The translations under genes were made by a program, and so were the position numbers. From a bacterium (GTDB taxonomy: Bacteria; Bacteroidota; Ignavibacteria; Kapaibacteriales; UBA961), in assembly GCA_022844575.1 (NCBI GenBank), contig JALHLL010000107.1, positions 1 through 11,258 on the forward strand: a DNA stretch of 11,258 nt. Direction: 5' to 3'. Positions 5,399-11,258 of this stretch are shown one piece after another (the first letter of the stretch is position 1; each line of letters starts with the position of its first letter). Below the pieces are notes generated by a model. The model was given only the letters and a program-made list of their open reading frames with translations, had not been told where the DNA came from and did no database searches.

Positions 5399-7660
5399 AT
5401 GGATGAAATCAAATCGATACCCTTTAGGAAATCGTTACAGGCCAAACTGCTTATTACTGTTTCTCTTGTTATCCTTGTAATCTGCACAACAGCATACTTA
5501 GTTATTCCATACTTAATGGAATTAATAATTATTGATGCTTCACTTGCAAATACAAGAGGCATAACCGACATCGCCTCGTCGAGCATTTCATCCGGTCTGT
5601 ATTTTGAAGACAATGAGTCTGTAACTAACACTATGCAGAACGTTCTGGTGTATGATGAAGCTCGAAGAATTGCTTTATATGACTTTAACAAAAAGAAGTT
5701 TGCCGAATTGAGAAAAACATCATACAACGGCAAGAAAGAGAACATTCTAATTGAAAACAACAACACTGTAAAACTCGATGGATACATAGTCTCCTCGAAA
5801 GGGGTTTACCATAATGATACTCTTATTGGGTATTTGGTAGTATATACAACCTTAGAAAATATTTACGCATCCATAACACAATTCAGAAACGCAATACTCC
5901 TTTTCTCCCTTTGTGTATTTGGACTTGGAAATCTCGCAATTATTCTCGGTTTCAGACCCATAGTTGGTCGAATTAAAACAATGATGAAAGTTGTTGAGAA
6001 AATTACACTAGGAAAATATACCGAAAGAGTAACCGTGAGCGGTCAGGATGAAATCCGCTACTTAGCCGATTCATTTAATAGGATGGTTGATTCTGTTGTT
6101 CAGGCATATAATAACATTGCATATACGAATTCTAATCTGGAATACATCGTTGAACAAAGAACATCAGCACTAAACGAAGAAATATCTGTAAGAAAAGTAA
6201 CTGAAAAAGAACTTCTTTTTGCCCGAGACAAAGCAGAGGAAGCAAATAGAACCAAATCAGCATTTTTAGCTTCAATGTCGCATGAATTAAGAACACCCCT
6301 CAATTCGATTATTGGTTTTTCGCAGATATTAAGAGAAGATAAGAATATCGATGTTCAGAATAGAGTTTATGTTGAAATGATGTATAAAAGTGGCTCCCAC
6401 TTATTGGATTTAATCAATGAGATTTTGGATATATCGAAAATTGAGGCGGGTCAATTGGAATTACATGAAGAGAACTCCTATCTTGCCGATATAATAGAAA
6501 GTGTTCGCTTAATACTTATGACGAAGGCATCGGAAAAGAACCTGCTATTAATAGTTCGTGCCGATCAGCAGTGTCCCATTTCCATACTTACTGATGCTCG
6601 CCGGTTAAAGCAAGTTCTTATTAACTTGGTGGGGAATGCTGTAAAGTTTACAAAGCATGGTCAAGTACAGTTATTAGTGGATTTCATTAGCAAAAATTCT
6701 GAGGACTCTTCCACGCAACTAAAATTTACTGTAAAAGATACGGGGCCCGGTATTCCGGATCACCAAATCGAAAGAATTTTTCAACCTTTTAAACAACAGG
6801 CAACACACTATAGCGAAGGTACAGGACTTGGTCTCGCTATCTCAGCTCGGATTATTGAAAAAATGGGGGGCAAGATTACGGTAACAAGCGAAATAGGCGT
6901 CGGCTCAGAATTTAGCTTCATTCTTTCAATAAAAACTATTGATTTCGGTAATGAACATTCTCGGAATAATAACGAAAAGCGAATAAAATCAGTGATCCAT
7001 AAATCACCGCCTCCGAAAATTTTAGTTGTTGATGATGTAGAAGCCAATAGATTGCTTCTGACATCATTATTAGAAATGATTGGTTTTGATTGTTATGAAG
7101 CTGAAAATGGTCGCGATGCCATTCAGAAAGCTTTGGCCGTTCATCCGCAAATAATATTTATGGACCTGATGATGCCCGAAATGACGGGAAAAGAAGCTAT
7201 TAAAAAACTGAACGAATATGAAGAACTCTTGACTATACCTGTTATTGCTGTTACGGCTGATGTATTGACCGAATCGGAAGAGGACTTACTCCGTCTGGGT
7301 TTTAAAGAAGTTATAAACAAACCGTTTAGAATTGAGCAAATTCATGAAGTGTTACTTCGCTCATATTCTTGCGATTATATATTTGAAGATGACACGATAG
7401 AAGATGCCAGTCGGGTGTCAGAGAATGATCTTAATGCAGGTCAAATAGCACAACATTTACAAATATTACCGAATAATTTACTTCGTGAGCTAAATGAAGC
7501 TATTGTTCTACAAGAACTTGATGTTATTACAGAAATAATTAAATCTAATTTTCCGGATAATTTAGAGATTCAAAAATCTTTTTCGCGTGTTATAAAAGCG
7601 GCGGAAACGTATGACTACAAATTTTTCATAAAGCTATCCGATGAAATGAACCCTGATTAA
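5399..7660 (+). CDS. Hybrid sensor histidine kinase with a CHASE8-like periplasmic domain
   Basis: The 753-residue product (ATG at 5399; a TTG at 5366 is a less likely start) has a membrane helix at about 17-36. A periplasmic domain (38-160) comes next, then a second helix (165-184), HAMP (185-238, with DEI and FNRM) and a coiled coil to about 285. The kinase core has HisKA with His295 (MSHELRTPLN) and a HATPase with the N box at Asn413 (NLVGNAVKF), DTGPGIP at 447 and GTGLGLAI at 474. The receiver (about 540-660) has Asp545/546, phospho-acceptor Asp589 (FMDLMMPEM), Thr619 and Lys641. A helical tail of about 90 residues follows. It has no Hpt histidine motif and resembles the LPxxLLxxLxxA...YDYxxF tails of other hybrid kinases. 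The periplasmic part (ITDIASSSISSGLYFEDNES, then RRIALYDFNKKKFAEL) recalls the CHASE8 sensor of YfiN. YfiR-family and TonB-receptor genes follow, suggesting that YfiR-like binding controls the kinase. The output target is unknown. Confidence 0.95.
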   Translation: MDEIKSIPFRKSLQAKLLITVSLVILVICTTAYLVIPYLMELIIIDASLANTRGITDIASSSISSGLYFEDNESVTNTMQNVLVYDEARRIALYDFNKKKFAELRKTSYNGKKENILIENNNTVKLDGYIVSSKGVYHNDTLIGYLVVYTTLENIYASITQFRNAILLFSLCVFGLGNLAIILGFRPIVGRIKTMMKVVEKITLGKYTERVTVSGQDEIRYLADSFNRMVDSVVQAYNNIAYTNSNLEYIVEQRTSALNEEISVRKVTEKELLFARDKAEEANRTKSAFLASMSHELRTPLNSIIGFSQILREDKNIDVQNRVYVEMMYKSGSHLLDLINEILDISKIEAGQLELHEENSYLADIIESVRLILMTKASEKNLLLIVRADQQCPISILTDARRLKQVLINLVGNAVKFTKHGQVQLLVDFISKNSEDSSTQLKFTVKDTGPGIPDHQIERIFQPFKQQATHYSEGTGLGLAISARIIEKMGGKITVTSEIGVGSEFSFILSIKTIDFGNEHSRNNNEKRIKSVIHKSPPPKILVVDDVEANRLLLTSLLEMIGFDCYEAENGRDAIQKALAVHPQIIFMDLMMPEMTGKEAIKKLNEYEELLTIPVIAVTADVLTESEEDLLRLGFKEVINKPFRIEQIHEVLLRSYSCDYIFEDDTIEDASRVSENDLNAGQIAQHLQILPNNLLRELNEAIVLQELDVITEIIKSNFPDNLEIQKSFSRVIKAAETYDYKFFIKLSDEMNPD

Positions 7661-7693
7661 GAGGTAAGTACAACAAAACATGTTTCAAAGTAA

Positions 7694-8224
7694 TTGAAAA
7701 CACAATCAATAATATCGTTTCTGACAGTAATTCTTTTAAGTATGCTTTTAATGTTTATAGGCATATCAGCGAACTCTGTACAAAAATTCAGACCTGTGCC
7801 GCCCAAAGTTCAGGCTGTTATTTTTAAGAAAGTTCTCACATATTCTAAAAATCTCAAAAATGGAAATTTAAAGATATATGTTCTTGTAGATAATTCCGCA
7901 GTTAAAAAAGATACTCTTGTAGAGAGTTTCTCGCAATTAGGTATAAGTGTTATAGAAATAAAGATGGAGAAACTTACACAAGCTGAAAAATCTAGTGTTC
8001 TTTATGTATTCTCATCAAATAAAAAAGTACATGAGTATTGTACTCAAAACAATATCCTTTGTTTATCGGGAGATCCCGAAGACGTTCTGAACAGTAAAGC
8101 TGCAATAAGCCTTTTTGCAGAAAATAATAAACCTAAAATCATTATTAATTCTACCGTTCTTGCAGAACAAGAACATGAGTTTTCGTCCGACCTACTTAAA
8201 CTTGCCAGAATTGTTGGAGAATAA
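7694..8224 (+). CDS. YfiR-family (DUF4154) periplasmic regulator
   Basis: The 176-residue product has a signal peptide or N-terminal anchor (about residues 6-25) followed by the family's opening VPPKVQAVIFKKVLTYSKNL. It closes with the diagnostic end KPKIIINSTVLAEQEHEFSS then DLLKLARIV. YfiR proteins act in the periplasm; in Pseudomonas YfiR represses the CHASE8-containing cyclase YfiN. Cys116 and Cys123 lie seven residues apart and could form a disulfide; Pseudomonas YfiR depends on a C145-C152 bond with the same spacing, though equivalence needs alignment. The start is TTG at 7694. An in-frame stop lies immediately upstream, and the next ATG (7742) would leave no basic n-region, so TTG is preferred despite a weak ribosome site. 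The gene sits 33 bases after the kinase and 2 bases before the receptor, as expected for one functional unit. Confidence 0.87.
   Translation: MKTQSIISFLTVILLSMLLMFIGISANSVQKFRPVPPKVQAVIFKKVLTYSKNLKNGNLKIYVLVDNSAVKKDTLVESFSQLGISVIEIKMEKLTQAEKSSVLYVFSSNKKVHEYCTQNNILCLSGDPEDVLNSKAAISLFAENNKPKIIINSTVLAEQEHEFSSDLLKLARIVGE
8216..8220 (+). promoter_or_regulatory. Shine-Dalgarno site of the TonB receptor, inside the YfiR-like gene
   Basis: GGAGA lies within the last codons of the upstream gene and six bases before a GTG start at 8227. It fixes the GTG as the start and suggests that translation of the receptor is coupled to the YfiR-like gene. Confidence 0.75.
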
Positions 8225-8226
8225 TT

Positions 8227-10245
8227 GTGAAAAAGTACTCTTTCTGTATAATTGCCCTTGTCTTAATCATTGTTCTTCAGTGTACCATTTCGGACATAAA
8301 TGCACAGGAAGCGGAAACTGCTATGGACGCTCTTTCGCTTGAAGAACTATTAGAAACAGATATAAAGGTAGCGAGCAAATCGAATAATACCTTACAGGAA
8401 GCACCGGGCATTGTTACACTTTTCACAAAAAATGATATTGTAAACTCCGGAGCAAGAGAACTCTCCGATATATTGGAATTAATACCCGGATTCCAATTCG
8501 GACAAGATGTTCAAAACATTATCGGAATCGGACTACGTGGAAATTGGGTGCATGAGGGTAAAATATTGTTAAGAGTTGACGGTGTACTCATGAACGATTT
8601 AATATATGGTAATCCGATGATTGGCAACCGAATAGCAGTCGAAACTATAGAGAGAATAGAGGTTATGAGAGGACCGGGTTCGGTACAGTATGGTGGATTT
8701 GCAGGTCTTGGAGTAATAAACATCATCACATCAAAAAAAACAAACTCCGCGCAATTATCCGGTTCCATCGGTTTGATGGCAAATGGAGGAATAAGAAATA
8801 ATGTATCGGGTTTGCTTAATATAACAACTGATGATTTATCTTTAACAATGAATGGTTATACAACTCACGGAGTACAGAGTGACCGCAGATTACAAGCCGC
8901 CGACTCAGTTTTACAAGAAAACATTTATGCCTCGAAAGATATTCTGACATTCAGTTCTCATTTTCTAAATATAGGTTTAAAGACCAGTGATTTTTCTACA
9001 AGATTCTCAGGCGAATTGTTTCAAGTAGGTACTGCGGTAAACAGTCGGAGAATGTTAAATAATTTTTCATGTCTAACGGCTTATGCTTCATATTTGATAC
9101 ATACCGATAATCTTGATATTACACCGAAATTTGGTTTTACAAGGCAATTCCCCTGGGAAACTAATGACAGCATCGCTATTGCCACATCACGATACTTTTC
9201 ACTCGAAATTCAGCGTTTTTCATTCTCCTTACCCGCTAACTATTCAATATCAAGTAATCTATTGATTGCAACCGGTGTTGATTTTTGGATAGACAGAGGA
9301 TTAACCACTACGAACGATACTTCGTATTGGATTACTTACGAGAATAAAAAGATTGATGAAGTCTCTTTTTCAAATGCCGCAGCATTCTTACAGGGTGAAT
9401 TGAAATCTGATTTTATTAATATTACTGCGGGTGCACGTTTCGAACACAATAGTTCTTATGGCTCCGCCTTCGTACCGAGAGTAGCAATTACAAAAATTAT
9501 TGATGATTGGCACTTTAAAGCACTTGCAAGTCAAGCTTTCAGAGCACCAGCAATTATGAATATCGTTACGGCGGAGAGAGTACTTAAACCGGAAGTAATG
9601 ACTGCTTTTGAGTTAGAGGCGGGCTATAGATTCTCATCAGAAATATTATTGACCGTAAACGGTTTTATTCAACAAATAACTAACCCTATTGTTTTCCGCA
9701 ACTCATCGTTTATAGGCAGTTATATTAATAGGAATCATACCGGTACGGTGGGGATTGAAACCGAATTACGGTGGTTGAATAAAAGATTAAACGGTTGGGT
9801 AAACTACTCATTTTACCATTCGCTTAACAATGATGTAATTGAATATCGTCCTACACTTTCGGGTATTCCTTCGTCTCAACATTTGGGTTTTGCAAATCAC
9901 TCGGCGGCATTATACTTGTCATATATCCTTTCGCCAACATTTACTATAACGCCTTCCTTTAAGTTTACATCACAATATAGCGGATTTGATTTTCCGGCAC
10001 AACAAAGTGCCGAAAAAAGTATCAAATCTTTCGATGCTATCGTAATTGCCAATCTAAGTATTCTTTATAATTTGCCGGAACATAATCTTAGCTTTTCTCT
10101 AACTTGTCATAATTTAGGTAACAATAACAGACCGATAGTGCAGCCGTATATTACAGATTCGGAAGACAGCTCTTATTCCTTACCGGCAGCACCTTTTCCA
10201 AGTAGGGAAATAGTTGCCAGAGTTATATATACCCCACAATGGTAA
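8227..10245 (+). CDS. TonB-dependent outer-membrane receptor
   Basis: The 672-residue product starts at GTG (clear GGAGA site). It has a signal peptide with likely cleavage after Ala26 (DINA, before Gln27), a plug domain (about 50-165) and a 22-strand-type barrel to the end. Plug landmarks are SLEELLETDIKVASKSN, APGIVTLFTKNDIVNSGARE, LLRVDGVLMND and IERIEVMRGPGSVQYGG (Arg148-Gly-Pro-Gly) with GVINIIT. The barrel contains the recurrent FRAPAIMNI motif and ends in an aromatic residue (Trp672). There is no N-terminal carboxypeptidase-like domain and no SusD partner, so it is not of the SusC type. The family takes up siderophores, cobalamin, metals or other ligands using TonB energy; the 'sLEELL...VaSK' opening is common in receptors paired with YfiR-like proteins. 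Here it is the last gene of the kinase/YfiR unit and may be a sensor as well as a transporter. The ligand cannot be inferred. Confidence 0.95.
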   Translation: MKKYSFCIIALVLIIVLQCTISDINAQEAETAMDALSLEELLETDIKVASKSNNTLQEAPGIVTLFTKNDIVNSGARELSDILELIPGFQFGQDVQNIIGIGLRGNWVHEGKILLRVDGVLMNDLIYGNPMIGNRIAVETIERIEVMRGPGSVQYGGFAGLGVINIITSKKTNSAQLSGSIGLMANGGIRNNVSGLLNITTDDLSLTMNGYTTHGVQSDRRLQAADSVLQENIYASKDILTFSSHFLNIGLKTSDFSTRFSGELFQVGTAVNSRRMLNNFSCLTAYASYLIHTDNLDITPKFGFTRQFPWETNDSIAIATSRYFSLEIQRFSFSLPANYSISSNLLIATGVDFWIDRGLTTTNDTSYWITYENKKIDEVSFSNAAAFLQGELKSDFINITAGARFEHNSSYGSAFVPRVAITKIIDDWHFKALASQAFRAPAIMNIVTAERVLKPEVMTAFELEAGYRFSSEILLTVNGFIQQITNPIVFRNSSFIGSYINRNHTGTVGIETELRWLNKRLNGWVNYSFYHSLNNDVIEYRPTLSGIPSSQHLGFANHSAALYLSYILSPTFTITPSFKFTSQYSGFDFPAQQSAEKSIKSFDAIVIANLSILYNLPEHNLSFSLTCHNLGNNNRPIVQPYITDSEDSSYSLPAAPFPSREIVARVIYTPQW

Positions 10246-10283
10246 TTCCTAACTCCCTGCTCAATAACGCATTCGTATATAAA

Positions 10284-10315
10284 AAAAGGATATTTTCAGA
10301 AGAAAATATCCTTTT
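10284..10315. terminator. Bidirectional rho-independent terminator between convergent genes
   Basis: A perfect 14-bp inverted repeat (AAAAGGATATTTTC at 10284-10297 and its complement at 10302-10315) with a 4-base AGAA loop. T-rich tracts follow on both strands: TTTTACTTTT rightward, and the complement of the A-run at 10281-10287 leftward. It lies 38 bases after the TonB receptor stop and 31 bases after the rplT stop, and so probably serves both. A second weak stem (AAAAAG/CTTTTT, 10322-10336) precedes a T-run. Confidence 0.85.
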
Positions 10316-10346
10316 ACTTTTAAAAAGTAGCTTTTTTTTTACTTAT

Positions 10347-10694
10347 TTATGACATTGCTTTCGTAACAATAGCCGTAAATACTTGTGGCTGATTCATTGC
10401 AAAATCCGCTAACACTTTGCGGTTAATTGCAATACCCTTCACCGACAGAGCATTTATAAGTTTACTGTAAGTGGTACCGTTTAAGCGCGCTGCCGCATTA
10501 ATACGAGTAATCCACAATGAACGGAATTCGCGTTTTTTACGGCGGCGATCACGGTAAGCATATTGCAAACCTTTTTCAATGTGATGCTTCGCAACCGTCC
10601 ATACCTTACTTCGCGCTCCCCAGTATCCTTTCGCAAGTTTAATAAACTTACGACGACGGCGATGCGAAGCTACTTTATGATTTGCCCGTGGCAT
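10347..10694 (-). CDS. rplT: Large ribosomal subunit protein bL20
   Basis: A full-length L20 of 115 residues. It shows the basic N-terminal extension (MPRANHKVASHRRRRKFIKL), the GYWGARSKVWTVAKHH segment, the arginine-rich YRDRRRKKREFRSLWI helix and the globular C-terminal part (LNGTTYSKLINAL, then INRKVLADFA). It binds 23S rRNA early in assembly of the large subunit and, in several bacteria, represses translation of its own operon. The start is supported by AAGGAG (10699-10704) four bases before the ATG. It is the last gene of infC-rpmI-rplT, 93 bases after rpmI, and is followed by the shared terminator. Confidence 0.99.
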   Translation of the reverse strand: MPRANHKVASHRRRRKFIKLAKGYWGARSKVWTVAKHHIEKGLQYAYRDRRRKKREFRSLWITRINAAARLNGTTYSKLINALSVKGIAINRKVLADFAMNQPQVFTAIVTKAMS

Positions 10695-10735
10695 AGTTCT
10701 CCTTAAATAGAAAAACGTTGATAAAATAGAGGGCG

Positions 10736-10764
10736 CACGGTGAGCTTCATTTAATTATACCGTG
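10736..10764 (-). other. Hairpin in the rpmI-rplT spacer, possible operon control element
   Basis: On the minus strand, CACGGT (10759-10764) and ACCGTG (10736-10741) form a perfect 6-bp stem with a 17-base loop. It is in the 93-base gap between rpmI and rplT and lacks a T-tract, so it is not a classic terminator. L20 autoregulates this operon through RNA structures in other bacteria, which makes a control role possible, but no known L20-binding motif is recognised here. It could also be a processing site or chance. Confidence 0.3.
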
Positions 10765-10787
10765 ACACCACAATTCAGGATAGTAAA

Positions 10788-10985
10788 TTATCCTACACCA
10801 AGCATACGCTTAATGTTTTTTTCATCAGCAACATGTACTGTTGTCGATTGACGGAGTAAGCGTTTGCGTTTGCGTGTTTTCGAGGTCAGGATATGGCTTT
10901 TATACGCTCTTTCGCGTTTAACCTTACCTGTACCTGTCAAAGCAAAACGCTTTTTTGCAGCACTCTTCGTTTTGAATTTCGGCAT
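10788..10985 (-). CDS. rpmI: Large ribosomal subunit protein bL35
   Basis: The 65-residue product matches L35 along its length: MPKFKTKSAAKKRFALTGTG at the start, the basic HILTSKTRKRKRLLR centre and the end IKRMLGV. It is the usual size for the family and is highly basic, as expected for an rRNA-binding protein of the 50S subunit. AGGGAT lies eight bases before the ATG. It follows infC after 28 bases and precedes rplT, the near-universal gene order of this operon. Confidence 0.98.
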   Translation of the reverse strand: MPKFKTKSAAKKRFALTGTGKVKRERAYKSHILTSKTRKRKRLLRQSTTVHVADEKNIKRMLGVG

Positions 10986-11013
10986 CGAATGATCCCTAAA
11001 TTATAGTGATTAA

Positions 11014-11258
11014 TTACTTGACTTTTGCTTTATCCGGCGCCAAGATTGCCGTAATTGTCCTACCTTCAGAATGTATCTGTTGGTCGATTTTCGAACAAGT
11101 TTCCAATGATGTTATGAATCGTCTTAACAATTCCTCGCCAATTTCCTTGTGTACTATTTCACGTCCTCGGAACATAACAGTTGCTTTTACCTTGTGTCCT
11201 TCTTCTAAAAACTCTTGAGCATGCCTGCGTTTAAACTCAAAATCATGTGTATCGGTAC
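11014..11258 (-). CDS. infC: Translation initiation factor IF-3, C-terminal part only
   Basis: The frame enters from the window edge and ends at the TAA at 11014-11016. The roughly 81 visible residues are the C-terminal domain of IF-3: THDFEFKRRHAQEFLEEG, KVKATVMFRGREIVH, GEELLRRF, and the end EGRTITAILAPDKAKVK. This domain binds the 30S subunit, prevents premature joining of the 50S and helps proofread the start codon. The N-terminal domain and the start (often an unusual codon such as AUU in this gene) lie outside the window. It is the first of three genes in the order infC-rpmI-rplT. Confidence 0.97.
   Translation of the reverse strand, partial: TDTHDFEFKRRHAQEFLEEGHKVKATVMFRGREIVHKEIGEELLRRFITSLETCSKIDQQIHSEGRTITAILAPDKAKVK

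Noticed and set aside
5380..5787. Open frame of 135 codons on the minus strand
   Set aside because: It is antisense to the kinase sensor domain; the forward frame is part of a clear multidomain protein.
1..11258. CRISPR array, insertion sequence, prophage or integration site
   Set aside because: No repeated spacer-like array, transposase, terminal inverted repeats or tRNA gene is seen; composition looks even through the window.

Overview
The window is a low-GC, gene-dense bacterial chromosome segment. I place it, as an inference, in the Bacteroidetes/Chlorobi (FCB) neighbourhood, perhaps an Ignavibacteria- or Kapabacteria-like lineage. The reasons are the many secreted or outer-membrane proteins whose predicted cleavage site is followed by Gln, an Ig-like 'WSNG...G-x-Y...NGC' module typical of these groups, and a DUF6588-like outer-membrane protein. 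Several genes have clear Shine-Dalgarno sites (rplT, rpmI, the lipoprotein gene, the TonB receptor gene), while others have none. No RNA gene, CRISPR array or mobile element is visible, and no intergenic gap exceeds about 160 bases.

Layout. (1) 1-198, minus: 5' end of a small two-helix membrane protein that runs off the window. (2) 302-2003, plus: type I signal peptidase (lepB) followed 16 nt later by a secreted protein with a WDGN/SWGLDNV domain and an Ig-like domain. (3) 2078-3850, minus: an outer-membrane beta-barrel-like protein and then a lipoprotein, ending in a strong terminator at 2023-2053. (4) 3987-4355, minus: an NTF2/SnoaL-like small protein, divergent from the next block across an AT-rich region with a palindromic TATAATATTATA. 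(5) 4513-10245, plus: an exported dienelactone-hydrolase-like protein, a hybrid histidine kinase, a YfiR-family (DUF4154) periplasmic protein and a TonB-dependent receptor, closely spaced in one direction. (6) 10284-10315: a 14-bp stem, probably a bidirectional terminator. (7) 10347-11258, minus: the conserved infC-rpmI-rplT translation operon, with infC cut by the window end.

The most interesting part is block 5. The kinase has a periplasmic region resembling the CHASE8 sensor of YfiN, and it is followed directly by a YfiR homologue and an outer-membrane receptor. In the known YfiBNR system, periplasmic YfiR holds down a CHASE8-HAMP-GGDEF cyclase. Here the output module is a histidine kinase plus receiver instead. 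The simplest reading is an outer membrane to periplasm to inner membrane signalling relay, with the receptor sensing or importing a ligand. The trio itself is, to my knowledge, a recurrent arrangement rather than a unique one; its ligand and downstream output cannot be read from this window.
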